Under the pieces are notes generated by a model. It saw only the letters and a program-made list of their open reading frames with translations. It made no database searches and was not told where the DNA came from. From Halieaceae bacterium UBA5085 (GTDB lineage: Bacteria > Pseudomonadota > Gammaproteobacteria > Pseudomonadales > Halieaceae), in contig DIAF01000039.1 in assembly GCA_002414665.1 (NCBI GenBank), positions 202,092 through 266,091 of the forward strand: a DNA stretch of 64,000 nucleotides, given 5' to 3'. Positions within the stretch are counted from its first letter, which is position 1, and each line of letters opens with the position of its first letter. This document shows positions 54,804 to 63,700 of the stretch, in pieces. The position numbers and the translations under genes were made by a program.

Positions 54804-57092
54804 TCAGTTATTGAAGTTGTAGACCACCTCGAACCCGTAGGTGCGCGGTGGGCGGGTGGCAGCGTAGGACCAGAGGCCAGCCACTTCATACCCGTGCGTG
54901 TAGCCGTCTTCATCGGTCAGGTTACGGCCAAACAGACTGAACTGAAGGTTGTTGATGGCGTAATTAACAGACGCGTCAATGATCCCCTGGCTCTCGTTCT
55001 TCAACTCCTGGTTGTTCGTTGCATTAGTGAAGTGCTCACCGATATATCGGTAAGAACCACGAACCCAGGCATTGCCGCCCGCCACATCCCACTCATAGGT
55101 AGCGTCGACAGTACCGGTATATTCCGGTGCACGGCGGAACTCAAAGCCACTGAAATCGACAATGGAACCCTCGGAGTCCTCAAACACGAAATCATCGTAT
55201 GAGGAGTCCAGGTAACCCAGGTTAGCACGCACACTGAAGTTCTCGTTCAAGTACGCCATCGCTTCAAGCTCGATACCACGAATAGTCGCCGTAGAGGGAT
55301 TAGCCACCACCGTCTTCTGGCCTGTATCCGTCTCGTTCGATGGGAGCTGCAGCTCTTCCTGCTTGTCCTTGTAATCCATGTTGAAGATCGTTGCGTTCAG
55401 GCGCAGGCGATTGTCCAGCAGCTCCGACTTTATACCGATTTCATAGTTATCAATGGTCTCGGGGTCGTAGGGTTCGAAGGCTTCGACAACACTGGCGACA
55501 CGACCATTAAACCCGCCTGCGCGATAACCGCGGGAATACGTCGCGTAGAGCATGATGTCATCATCAACCGCATAGCGCAGACCCACCTTGGGAGTAAACT
55601 CATCCCATTCCTCCTGGGGGTGGCTCGTGCGACCGTCCGCTACGGTAAACACCTCACCGTATTGCTCGGAGGTCTTTTCATCTTCGGTGTAGCGTCCACC
55701 CAAAGTCAGGGTCCACTTGTCGGTAAAGCGATAGTCAGCCTCAAAGAAGGCGGCGACGGAATCGGTCGTCTGCCGTGTAGTTTGCGGGATATCCGCAATC
55801 AGGCTGGTGAAACCGGGATCCCCAGGGGCGCCATTGATAATATCCAGAAAGCCGATATACGAGCGCATACGACTCTCGTACTCAGACTCCCAGAAGAAGA
55901 GTCCACCGACCATACTGAAGGCGCCGCCATCATCCCAGGTGAGCCGCATTTCGTGGCTGTCCTGCTTCCATTCGCCCGGCCGACGGGTGTGGTAAAGCAA
56001 ATCCGGTGTACCGTCCCAGTCCTGCAGGCTGTCCTCATCCGATTCCCAGCGTCCGAATATGTAGTCAAAACGCAATGCTTCACTAATTTCCCAGCGGGCC
56101 TCGAGAATGTGAGTGTCTGTATCGAAGAACGCCTCCATGAAGTTATCATTCAGATCGTCACGAAGGGTCACATTGGTGGCCAGGCTCGGAGCGGGCGCAG
56201 GCTCCCCACCACCACCTGCAGCACCACGGCGATCACCCGTAATCGTTGAGTCGGTGCTGGGGGAGCAATAGTTGTAGAGAATGCAGAAAAACTGATCCGG
56301 CCGTGACGCATTTACCAGGGGGGGGGTATCTTGGTCCAGGCGCTCACGGATGTAAGAGTATTCGAGCTCCAGCGTATCAGTTGCACTCCAAAGGAAATTG
56401 GCTCCGAGCTGCTCGTAGTCCTGACGGCCCTGGTCGCCGCGGCGGGTAACGTTGTCGTAGTAGCCTTCACCCTGGTCGCGCTTTGATGCTGTCAACTTCA
56501 CCGCAAGATCATCGGTGACTGCAAAGTTAAAAACCCCGTCAAGATACCAGGTATCGTAGTTTTCCACACCGCTGCGGAAACGGCCGCCCAACTCACCAGT
56601 TGGCTGGGTACGTGTAATATTGATGATGCCGCCCACAGTGTTGCGCCCGAACAACGTACCCTGTGGCCCCCGCAAGACTTCCACGCTCGCGATGTCGATA
56701 CCACGCATCAATGCACCAGCCGTAGAGCCAATGAACACGCCATCAACACTGACGCCAACTGCCGGGTCAAAGTTTTTCTCCAGGTCAGCAATGCCAACAC
56801 CGCGCACATAAATCGCTGCTGTGCCACCGGGGCCCTGCCCGGTGTCATCGATAATGACGTTGGGAGCAATATTGGCGAGGTCCTGAATATCCCGCGCGAA
56901 CTGACGCTGGATTTCGGTTTCGCTCAGCGCGCTGACCGCGAGGCCAACGTCCTGCATGCTCTCCTCTCGCTTACGCGCCGTGACAGTGATTTCCTCCAGC
57001 ACCCCTGGTGCGGCGGATACGACGGCAGGCGCAGAAACGCCCACCGAAGCGGCGGCTATGGCGGCGAACAAAATGCTGCGTTGTGTCTTCAT
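54804..57092 (-). CDS. TonB-dependent receptor 2
   Basis: A 762-residue receptor: signal peptide (ILFAAIAAASVGVSAPAVVSA), LEEITVTARKREESMQDVGLAV, plug motifs YVRGVGIADLEKNFDPAVGVSVDG-like region and VEVLRGPQGTLFGRNTVGGII, then a beta-barrel ending FEVVYNFNN. This is the subgroup abundant in sphingomonads and Halieaceae whose substrates include aromatic and terpenoid molecules. The gene contains a run of nine C (coding strand) at about residue 256, which could slip. It is preceded by an NTF2-like gene under the 18-bp operator and so is likely induced with the SDR-quinoprotein operon. Confidence 0.93.
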   Translation of the reverse strand: MKTQRSILFAAIAAASVGVSAPAVVSAAPGVLEEITVTARKREESMQDVGLAVSALSETEIQRQFARDIQDLANIAPNVIIDDTGQGPGGTAAIYVRGVGIADLEKNFDPAVGVSVDGVFIGSTAGALMRGIDIASVEVLRGPQGTLFGRNTVGGIINITRTQPTGELGGRFRSGVENYDTWYLDGVFNFAVTDDLAVKLTASKRDQGEGYYDNVTRRGDQGRQDYEQLGANFLWSATDTLELEYSYIRERLDQDTPPLVNASRPDQFFCILYNYCSPSTDSTITGDRRGAAGGGGEPAPAPSLATNVTLRDDLNDNFMEAFFDTDTHILEARWEISEALRFDYIFGRWESDEDSLQDWDGTPDLLYHTRRPGEWKQDSHEMRLTWDDGGAFSMVGGLFFWESEYESRMRSYIGFLDIINGAPGDPGFTSLIADIPQTTRQTTDSVAAFFEADYRFTDKWTLTLGGRYTEDEKTSEQYGEVFTVADGRTSHPQEEWDEFTPKVGLRYAVDDDIMLYATYSRGYRAGGFNGRVASVVEAFEPYDPETIDNYEIGIKSELLDNRLRLNATIFNMDYKDKQEELQLPSNETDTGQKTVVANPSTATIRGIELEAMAYLNENFSVRANLGYLDSSYDDFVFEDSEGSIVDFSGFEFRRAPEYTGTVDATYEWDVAGGNAWVRGSYRYIGEHFTNATNNQELKNESQGIIDASVNYAINNLQFSLFGRNLTDEDGYTHGYEVAGLWSYAATRPPRTYGFEVVYNFNN
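56318..56326 (-). repeat. C9 homopolymer in TonB receptor 2 coding region
   Basis: Nine consecutive G on the plus strand, read as ACC-CCC-CCC-CTG-type codons (Thr-Pro-Pro-Leu). A one-base slip would truncate the receptor, so it is a candidate phase-variation tract, although nine is near the lower limit. Confidence 0.8.
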
Positions 57093-57158
57093 GGAACGTC
57101 TCCTCGACGAGTTTGTTAATAGTCTTATCGATCGTTGTTGAGCGGGTCAGGGCCTCTT

Positions 57159-57644
57159 TCAGCCCTGCGGCGCCTTCAGCGGAGCGCCGGGTATCGGGTT
57201 GAAGTAGTGGATCTGCACATCACGCTGGACAATCTTCCAGCGCCCCGCGGTGCGCCGCAGGGTGTCGCTGTAGGTCGCGCCTACCATTTGGCAGTCAGTA
57301 TCGCCGGTCAGCGTGCCGATGCAGTCGACATCACAGACACAGGTTGCGTTATCCGCATCCTGAAAGCGCACGATATGGTTGGTCGACAGGTGATGGGACT
57401 CCTGCCAGGCTGGCCAGAGAACATCCAGCACAGCCTCGCGAATTCCCGCGTGGCCACGGAAAGTCCCGAAGGGCGGGCCGATATTCCACACGCAATCCTC
57501 ACTCCAGATAGCGAGGAAGCGGTCGAAATCCCGCTTGTCAAAGCCGTGGCAATAATCCGATGTCAAGTCGACGATATGCTGCCGACTTTCCAGCTGGTCC
57601 ACCCGGGCTGCGAGCGCCGTCAGCGTATCGCGGTCTTCGGACAT
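57159..57644 (-). CDS. NTF2-like (SnoaL-type) protein
   Basis: About 161 residues from ATG 57644 (MSEDRDTLTAL); the longer frame to 57716 would begin inside a leader hairpin. HIVDLTSDYCHGFDKRDFDRFLAIWSEDCVWNIG and FRGHAGIREAVLDVLW are typical of the family, with RRTAGRWKIVQRDVQIHYFNP at the C-terminus. It is the first gene of a unit continuing into TonB receptor 2 (66-bp gap) and another NTF2-like gene. Its promoter carries the 18-bp operator identical to that of the SDR-quinoprotein operon. Confidence 0.87.
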   Translation of the reverse strand: MSEDRDTLTALAARVDQLESRQHIVDLTSDYCHGFDKRDFDRFLAIWSEDCVWNIGPPFGTFRGHAGIREAVLDVLWPAWQESHHLSTNHIVRFQDADNATCVCDVDCIGTLTGDTDCQMVGATYSDTLRRTAGRWKIVQRDVQIHYFNPIPGAPLKAPQG

Positions 57645-57692
57645 GTCGTACCTCGTGCCGTTCTTATCATTAATATTTTTACGCTTTGCCAA

Positions 57693-57714
57693 GCACTCGA
57701 TACCATCGAGGTGC
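57693..57714 (-). repeat. Leader hairpin upstream of NTF2-like gene
   Basis: GCACTCGAT and ATCGAGGTGC pair around ACC with one bulged G, giving a nine-pair stem. It lies between the operator (57721-57738) and the start codon (57644), within the predicted 5' leader of the transcript. Confidence 0.5.
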
Positions 57715-57720
57715 AATTAG

Positions 57721-57738
57721 CTTGTTTGCGTCTAGCAA
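57721..57738 (-). promoter_or_regulatory. 18-bp shared operator, copy 2
   Basis: On the minus strand this reads TTGCTAGACGCAAACAAG, identical over 18 bases to 33965-33982 and in the same orientation relative to its gene. It begins on the last base of the -10 box and lies 76 bp upstream of the NTF2-like start. Confidence 0.7.
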
Positions 57739-57765
57739 GTGTAGTGATATTCGGGAGCGAGTCAA
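57738..57765 (-). promoter_or_regulatory. Sigma-70-like promoter of the NTF2/TonB-receptor unit
   Basis: On the minus strand TTGACT (57760-57765), a 16-bp spacer and TACACT (57738-57743). The -10 box is the same as at 33954-33959, and the 18-bp operator follows directly. Confidence 0.6.
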
Positions 57766-57866
57766 GCACTGCCGGCAATCGCTGCCAGCGCAGGAAGCCG
57801 GTAATAAGTCACAAATGTGGTGTCCCGCTGGAAGGCAGCAGAGGAGGACCTGTGAGAACGTGGCAG

Positions 57867-57894
57867 CGCCTGCGTGAACAGCCTCACGCAGGCG
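57867..57894 (-). terminator. Perfect 11-bp hairpin after quinohemoprotein copy C
   Basis: CGCCTGCGTGA and TCACGCAGGCG flank a 6-base loop, starting 12 bp after the stop at 57906. There is no T tract, so it may be a 3' stabilising hairpin or part of a factor-dependent terminator. Confidence 0.6.
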
Positions 57895-57905
57895 TTAGCG
57901 CCGGC

Positions 57906-59756
57906 TCAGGGGGTTTTGGGGCCAAATGCCAGGAACACATTCCCGGGCATGTGGAAATAGATGCCGTATCCGGAATTCACAAACATCATGCCGTCACTGA
58001 ATACCGGCCCGGCCGCTCCACCAAAGGAGCCGCCCTGGGCAGTACCCCCGTCAGTGGTGGCAAATGAGCGAACGCTGTCGTAGGACCAGAGCACCTTGCC
58101 CGTTGCCTTGTCATAGACACGCAACACGCCGTCCATGGCGCCGGCAACTACCCCACCCTCAATGGCGGATGCCGCGGCGGAGAGGCCTGGCTGGCAGAAT
58201 TCGCGACCCTCACAAAGGTCCTCCGCGGGCCTGTACCAGAGCACGTCGCCATTGCGAATATCCACAGCATACATCCCCGGGAGTGCCTTACCCGGCCAAC
58301 GAGGGCCACCGTCAAAATCCGAGATCGGCACATAGAGCACATCGCCATCGAGCGCCATGCCAAAATGCACGCCGCCCTGTATGCCACCGCGGCCCAGTTT
58401 CTTCTGCCAGACAATGGCTCCACCACGCGCCGGGTCCAATGCGTAGACATCGCCCGACTTTTGCCCGGCCAGCACCAGATCGCGCCCTTCTGAGGTGGTT
58501 GCCAGCAAGGTCGCCGCACCAAAGTCGTAGTCCGGGCCATCCTCCGGCGGGCAGTTTATCCGCTCCTCAGTCTCACAACCCATATTCCAGGCATCCCCGG
58601 CCGTCATCTGCTGGCTCCAGACTATCGAACCGTCCTCAAGGCTCAGGGCGAGAATGGCATCACTGGTATCGTTGGCCGGTGAGGAATAGTTTTCTCCGGT
58701 GCCGACGTACATCACGCCGCGCTCAATATCCAGCGCGGGTGTATTCCACACCGGCGAGCCTGAGGGGGCGATGCGATCTGTACCCACCGCATTTTTGCCC
58801 ACCACCGCGGGGGGTTCCGCGATCGTGTAGCTGGTATGCAGTTTCTCACCGCTGAGTGCGTCGTATACCGCTACGCCACCGCGGAAGGTACAGCAGGCAT
58901 AGCCGGGATCTGCTGCCGCAGTGACCTCGAGTGACGACAGCGGCACATAAAGACGGCCATCGTGCAGTGCAGGTGAAGCCGTGAGCGTCAGGCTTGGGTG
59001 GTCATCGGGCCGGTCACGCCAGGCAAGTTCTCCCGTCACCGCGTTCAGCGCGTAGACGTTGCCGACAAGGTCACCGAAATAGAGCAGCGGTGGCGCCTTT
59101 GCACTCGGCTCCCAGTCGGCGACAACGATGCCGTTGCGCACTTCCGCTACCGTCGAAAACCGCCAGCGAATGCAGCCCGTGGCTTTATCCAGCGCGTACA
59201 CGGTGCCGTCCTGGCTGCCGATGAACACGGCGCCTCCGGCAATCGCCGGCTGGGAGCGTGCGCGCAACGCGCCGGGAAAAGCAAACGCCCACTTGAGTTC
59301 AAGCTCGTCCATGTCCGCTGCCGTGATTCCCGCGAGCTCGCGACGATAGAACCGGTGGTTGCCCAGATTGACGCCCCACCCGGCAGTATCCGGCCGGGCA
59401 CTGAAGTCGAACGCGGACTGCTCGGCACTGCACTGCGGTGCCGCACTGGACATGGCCGCTTCCGCCAGACTATGGCCGGAGAGGTATTCGGCCAGGGACC
59501 GCTGCTGGGCGTCAGTCATTGCCGCGGCCTGCGTTTGCATCACACCGCCCTGCATCGCCCGCAGAATAGAGGTCGGTGGCATGATCTGCAGCAGGCTCAG
59601 CTGCGGCGCCTTCGCCACCCCCCCTTCATGACAGCTGGCACAATGCTGTTGGTACAGCGCTGCGCCATCCGGCGTGTTGTCTACAGGCACATCGGCCTGG
59701 GAAAACGGCGCCAGAAGCAACGCGGCCAAGAGCGAGGCAGGTAAATGGTTTTTCAT
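57906..59756 (-). CDS. PVADH-like quinohemoprotein dehydrogenase (copy C)
   Basis: A 616-residue exported protein: signal peptide (LLAALLLAPFSQA), heme motif CASCH (39-43), and a PQQ propeller with GWGVNLGNHRFYRREL, FIGSQDGTVYALDKATGC, YACCTFRGGVAVYD (adjacent Cys pair), YVGTGENYSSPA, AGDAWNMGCE, LVLAGQKSGDVYALD and GGVHFGMALDG. It has the same layout as copies A and B and is a PVADH-type secondary alcohol dehydrogenase by family. It overlaps the upstream GST-like gene by 4 bp, linking it to the Rieske oxygenase and aldolase-type module. Confidence 0.88.
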   Translation of the reverse strand: MKNHLPASLLAALLLAPFSQADVPVDNTPDGAALYQQHCASCHEGGVAKAPQLSLLQIMPPTSILRAMQGGVMQTQAAAMTDAQQRSLAEYLSGHSLAEAAMSSAAPQCSAEQSAFDFSARPDTAGWGVNLGNHRFYRRELAGITAADMDELELKWAFAFPGALRARSQPAIAGGAVFIGSQDGTVYALDKATGCIRWRFSTVAEVRNGIVVADWEPSAKAPPLLYFGDLVGNVYALNAVTGELAWRDRPDDHPSLTLTASPALHDGRLYVPLSSLEVTAAADPGYACCTFRGGVAVYDALSGEKLHTSYTIAEPPAVVGKNAVGTDRIAPSGSPVWNTPALDIERGVMYVGTGENYSSPANDTSDAILALSLEDGSIVWSQQMTAGDAWNMGCETEERINCPPEDGPDYDFGAATLLATTSEGRDLVLAGQKSGDVYALDPARGGAIVWQKKLGRGGIQGGVHFGMALDGDVLYVPISDFDGGPRWPGKALPGMYAVDIRNGDVLWYRPAEDLCEGREFCQPGLSAAASAIEGGVVAGAMDGVLRVYDKATGKVLWSYDSVRSFATTDGGTAQGGSFGGAAGPVFSDGMMFVNSGYGIYFHMPGNVFLAFGPKTP

Positions 59757-60670
59757 CCCAAGGGCTCCACGCGATAACCGGCGCGAGGAAAGTGCACAAC
59801 CACCTCCCCGGCTCGCGAATCAGTTCGACAAATGGCAATGTCTTCGCTCGTAAGCCGCACCAGCTCACCTGCGACCGGCACCGCACCGTAATCTTCCGGC
59901 GTCACGTTAACCGCACTGCCCTGCTGCAAACCCGGCAGGTGCACAGCGGAAACTGCCGCCTGCGCTGTAGAGCGGGATTCACGGGCAATCGCCAGTGCCG
60001 ATTCCGCATCCAGTTCCCTGCGCTCACCGTGACCGATAGACGTGATCCGTTGCTCCCAGTCAGGCAACCAGCGCCACTGCGTCAGCAATGCGTCACCATC
60101 GCGGATATTGCCGCGGCACATCCACACCGGAAAATAGCCCAGGATGTCCGCCCAGGACGGTGCATCGCCCAACACGTAGGGCCGGCCGTCCGCCAGCATG
60201 CTGTCGAGCAGTTGTAACTGCACCTCAAAGGCTGCGTACAGGTGGGGCAGTTGCGCATCCAGTGTGCTGAAGTCGAGGAAATTGAAGAACGCCTTGCGAT
60301 CCTTGAGGATGGCTTCCGGCAAGCCGTCGTTGGTGCCCATGGACAAGCCGGCACCCGGGCGGAAAAAGGCGCTGTCACTCCAGGCCGACAACGCCAGGCA
60401 GATTCCCTGGCTTGCACCCGGAAACAGCGACGGTTGCCCGGGAAACCTTGACTCCAGCTCCCGGGCAATACGCTGCGTGTCGCAGTAAATATCAGCGCCG
60501 ATCTGCAGCACCGGCGTTTTTCGGTAGCCGCCGGTAAGCGCGGTAAGGTCCGGCTTGGGCATAACCAGCGGAATCTCCACTGATCGCCAGGCCAGCCCTT
60601 TCAGCCCCAGTGCCAGACGAACCTTTTCGGCGAAAGGGGATATGTCGAAGTGGTGAAGTATCAGCTCCAT
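59753..60670 (-). CDS. Glutathione S-transferase family protein
   Basis: About 305 residues from ATG 60670 (MELILHHFDISP). The N-terminal thioredoxin-like domain has HHFDISPFAEKVRLALGLKGLAW and YRKTPVLQIGADIYCDTQRIARELE; a helical C-terminal domain follows (PSWADILGYFPVWMC). Beyond about residue 220 there is an extra domain of 85 residues (LPGLQQGSAVNVTPEDYGAVPVAGELV), not usual for short GSTs. Such proteins act in ether cleavage or detoxification, or lack GST activity. It couples by a 4-bp overlap to quinohemoprotein C. Confidence 0.88.
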   Translation of the reverse strand: MELILHHFDISPFAEKVRLALGLKGLAWRSVEIPLVMPKPDLTALTGGYRKTPVLQIGADIYCDTQRIARELESRFPGQPSLFPGASQGICLALSAWSDSAFFRPGAGLSMGTNDGLPEAILKDRKAFFNFLDFSTLDAQLPHLYAAFEVQLQLLDSMLADGRPYVLGDAPSWADILGYFPVWMCRGNIRDGDALLTQWRWLPDWEQRITSIGHGERRELDAESALAIARESRSTAQAAVSAVHLPGLQQGSAVNVTPEDYGAVPVAGELVRLTSEDIAICRTDSRAGEVVVHFPRAGYRVEPLG

Positions 60671-60744
60671 GCTGTCTGTCCCGGTGAGGCTATTGTTGCC
60701 GATCGAAAAAACGCCATGCATCGCGCGCCTGGTCGCACCACGAC

Positions 60745-62100
60745 CTAACGCGCCAGCCTCCTCTCCAACTCGACATGAAAGTGTCTCAGGCGCTGTTCCT
60801 GCTCACTCCAGAGCTGACCATCAAAGCCCCGGGAGCGCATCCCCTGTTGCACCACGGGCAGCAGCGCGGAATCCTGGCTCAGTACCAGCCCCAGGTTTGC
60901 GTCCTCTTCGATGCTGTAGTGCTCGGTGGCCGGACGCACCCGCCCCGTGGTATCGGTGCCCTCGGGCAGTCCCATCCAGGCCGGCGGACGGTAACTGCCG
61001 TCCTCCACCGGAAAAATGAGTGTCATGGTGTCGTAATAGAACCGCTCCGGATCTGTCTCGTGGGGCAGGAAGCGCATCAGGAACACCGCTTCAGGATGAC
61101 AGCCGATCTGCACGTTGGGAAAGACACCCGTCGCCCAACTGTCCGAGAGCTGCCCGTCGACGAAGCGGGAGTAATCCAGCCCAAGCCGCTCCGCGCGTTG
61201 ACGCTTTCCCTGCTGGATGGCTCGGCGCACATCTGCTGCGGTCCCGGTGAAGCCCGAGGGATCCAGGCCCGCGTCCTCCAACATCATTTTCAGACCCTCG
61301 GTCACCGTGGTCTGGTCATGTATGCGCGGGCTGGGCTGTCCCAGCGGCACGATCATGCGGCTCGCGCCATTGGGGTATAGGTCATACTGCACGTTCAGGT
61401 CGCCCATCACGCCGCGGGTTTCCGGGTGCACGGCGTGCAGGTGGTAGCTTTCGTAAAACGCTTCCACGCCCACCTTCCAATTGGCGCCCCACTCGCTGCG
61501 CACGTGACGCGCGACCCGCATGTCAGCAATGCAGTAGGCCTCCAGATATCCATCGGGCAGCCCGATAGCCTCCTTCAGGGGCTGCTCGGGCGTGTCACTC
61601 ATGTTAATGAACACGATGCCGGCGAGGGTATCGCAGTGCACCGGCTTCAGACCCGGGCGATGCGCCACCACCTCGGGCTTGAAGTACTCCTCATCCGTTA
61701 TGCGACGCAAACGGCCGTCGTTGTGGAAGCTCCAGCTGTGGAAGGGACAGACAAATACCTTGCGGTTACCGCGCTCGTCCCACACCAGGCGTGCCCCGCG
61801 GTGACTGCAGACGTTGTAGAAAGCCTTGATACCCTCTTCAGTGCGGGTCACGATGATCGATTCGTCGCGAATGTTGAACAGAAAGAAGTCGCCGACCTCC
61901 GGGATGTCTGACTCCACTCCCGCAATCAGCCACGAGCGGGTCCAGAGCTTGTCCCACTCGCGTTGCATGTATTCACGGCTGAAGTAACCTTCTTTGCCGG
62001 CCATCTCCACGCCGTTATCCACCTCCGGCTGCTTCGACTCCAGGGATTCCACCGGCGCATCGGGGTTGATTACCGCAATCGGCACACCTTTCGCATTCAT
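60745..62100 (-). CDS. Rieske non-heme iron oxygenase, alpha subunit
   Basis: A 451-residue oxygenase. The Rieske cluster ligands are Cys98 and His100 (VCSHRGARLVW) and Cys118 and His121 (VCPFHSWSFHNDG); the mononuclear iron His220 and His225 lie in EAFYESYHLHAVHPE. The length matches aromatic-ring-hydroxylating or demethylating alpha subunits. No beta subunit, ferredoxin or reductase gene is adjacent; one of the NTF2-like proteins could fill the beta role but none is next to it. It overlaps the DUF35 gene by 4 bp. Confidence 0.94.
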   Translation of the reverse strand: MNAKGVPIAVINPDAPVESLESKQPEVDNGVEMAGKEGYFSREYMQREWDKLWTRSWLIAGVESDIPEVGDFFLFNIRDESIIVTRTEEGIKAFYNVCSHRGARLVWDERGNRKVFVCPFHSWSFHNDGRLRRITDEEYFKPEVVAHRPGLKPVHCDTLAGIVFINMSDTPEQPLKEAIGLPDGYLEAYCIADMRVARHVRSEWGANWKVGVEAFYESYHLHAVHPETRGVMGDLNVQYDLYPNGASRMIVPLGQPSPRIHDQTTVTEGLKMMLEDAGLDPSGFTGTAADVRRAIQQGKRQRAERLGLDYSRFVDGQLSDSWATGVFPNVQIGCHPEAVFLMRFLPHETDPERFYYDTMTLIFPVEDGSYRPPAWMGLPEGTDTTGRVRPATEHYSIEEDANLGLVLSQDSALLPVVQQGMRSRGFDGQLWSEQEQRLRHFHVELERRLAR

Positions 62101-62510
62101 GATGAATTACCTCTCTGACTGTCAAGCGTGAACACGGGAAGGGTAACGCTCTCCGACCAGGGGGCAAAAGCCACCCGCACCGGAAGCCCTACCGCAACTG
62201 TTTCCGGGTCGCAGTCGACGACATGACTCATCAACGTCGGCCCCTCTTCCAATTTGATCAGCGCAACCACGTAGGGTGCCTCATAGGCCTTGGAGATGGA
62301 CCTGCGCACCACGGTGAAGCTGGTGATTTCGCCGCGTCCCGTGGCAGCCACCCATTCCAGCTCAGCGCTGAGGCAGGTGGCGCACATGATGCGCGGATAG
62401 AACTGGTGGAGACCGCAGCGGCTGCAGCACTGCAGGCGTAACTCGCCCACGCGGCAGCCCGCGATATAAGCGTCGGCAAGTGCGCCGCTGGCCGGCTGGA
62501 TACGTTCCAC
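62097..62510 (-). CDS. DUF35 OB-fold protein with zinc ribbon (acyl-CoA associated)
   Basis: A 137-residue protein from a GTG start with a GGAGG site. The N-terminal rubredoxin-like zinc ribbon is LQCCSRCGLHQFYPRIMCATCLS (two Cys-x2-Cys pairs); the OB-fold follows (GRGEITSFTVVRRSISKAYEAPYVVALIKLEEGP). DUF35 proteins form complexes with thiolase-like enzymes; in steroid side-chain degradation the DUF35 part of ChsH2 binds the aldolase Ltp2. It lies 1 bp from the thiolase-fold gene, so a similar complex is likely here. Confidence 0.92.
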   Translation of the reverse strand: MERIQPASGALADAYIAGCRVGELRLQCCSRCGLHQFYPRIMCATCLSAELEWVAATGRGEITSFTVVRRSISKAYEAPYVVALIKLEEGPTLMSHVVDCDPETVAVGLPVRVAFAPWSESVTLPVFTLDSQRGNSS

Positions 62511-62511
62511 G

Positions 62512-63681
62512 TCAGCCCTCCTCCCTGCTCAGTATGAGCGTGCTGTGACTGGACATGATGCCGCCCTGCGCATGCAGGAGCCCGTAACGGGCATTCGCGA
62601 CCTGGCGCTCACCTGCCGTGTGTCGCAGCTGCCAGACCGATTCTGTCAGTGCGAACATGGACCCAGGGTTGCCTGGGTGACAGTGAGACAGCAGACCGCC
62701 GTGGGTGTTCACCGGCAGCTGTCCCGCCGGGCCAATGCCCGCCTCGCTGACGAAGGCCCCGCCCTCACCCTTGGCACAAAAGCCCAGGTCCTCAAGCTCC
62801 ACCAGCACGGTGGGAGTGAAGCAGTCATAGAGCTGCGCGAAGTCCATGTCAGTGGGGCGTAAACCCGACATGGCATAGGCTCTCTGGCCCGACTCGCGGG
62901 CGGCGGAGACGGTGAGGTCTTGCGCCTGACTGATGTGTTCATGGCCATGGCCTTCACCCACACCCAGTACATAAACGGGAGACTGACGGAAATCACGCGC
63001 CCGTTCGGCCGATGTGAGAATGATCGCTGCACCGCCATCTGACACCAGGGAACAATCGAGCAGGTGCAGCGGGTCGGCAATCATGCGCGAGTTGAGCACG
63101 TCGTCGACAGTGATCGGCTCACGCATCTGGGCCGCCGGGTTGCGCGCGGCGTGTGCCCTGCAAGCGACCGCGATTTCTGCAAAGTGCTCTGGCCGGGTAC
63201 CGTAGCGCGCCATGTGCGCCTGTGCGATCAGCGCATAATACGCGGGCACCGTGGGCCCGTAGGGTTGCTCGTATTGCGGATGCCCGGTTGAGGACTGCAT
63301 CAGCATCGCCTGGTCGCGGGAAAGACCACTGCGCAGACTGTCCGCCATCGCAATCACCACCACCTCGGCCATACCGGTCACAATCGCCGATGCCGCGTGG
63401 TGCAACACCGAAAAGGTGGTGCCGCCGCCAGCCCCGGCGGCAAAACAGTACCGCGGCGTGATGGCCAGGTATTCTGCGATGGCTTCTGCGTGGTACAGCA
63501 TGGGCTGCGCCATGCTGTTACAGGTGACCAGGCCATCCACCTCATCCTTGCCAATGCCCGCGTCAGCGAGGGCCAGCAAGATTGATTCGATGCACAGTTC
63601 AGTGGCCGTCCTGTCCGGCACCACACCAACGCGGGTATCCGCCGCTCCGACAATGGCTACCTTGCCGCGCAAACTACTCAC
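62512..63681 (-). CDS. Thiolase-fold protein lacking catalytic cysteines (Ltp2/SCP-x-like, probable aldolase)
   Basis: A 389-residue thiolase superfamily member from a GTG start. VAIVGAADTRVGVVPDRTATEL opens the N-terminal half and NTHGGLLSHCHPGNPGSMFA is the C-terminal NxxGG-type motif. Where true thiolases have the acylated Cys, it reads YCFAAGAGGGTTFSVLHHA, with no Cys at the nucleophile position; the second Cys motif is replaced by LLHAQGGIMSSH. The lack of both Cys, plus the adjoining DUF35 and MaoC genes, fits the Ltp2-type retro-aldolases of steroid side-chain degradation. Substrate not known. Confidence 0.88.
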   Translation of the reverse strand: MSSLRGKVAIVGAADTRVGVVPDRTATELCIESILLALADAGIGKDEVDGLVTCNSMAQPMLYHAEAIAEYLAITPRYCFAAGAGGGTTFSVLHHAASAIVTGMAEVVVIAMADSLRSGLSRDQAMLMQSSTGHPQYEQPYGPTVPAYYALIAQAHMARYGTRPEHFAEIAVACRAHAARNPAAQMREPITVDDVLNSRMIADPLHLLDCSLVSDGGAAIILTSAERARDFRQSPVYVLGVGEGHGHEHISQAQDLTVSAARESGQRAYAMSGLRPTDMDFAQLYDCFTPTVLVELEDLGFCAKGEGGAFVSEAGIGPAGQLPVNTHGGLLSHCHPGNPGSMFALTESVWQLRHTAGERQVANARYGLLHAQGGIMSSHSTLILSREEG

Positions 63682-63700
63682 TGCATGATCCCCATGGAGC

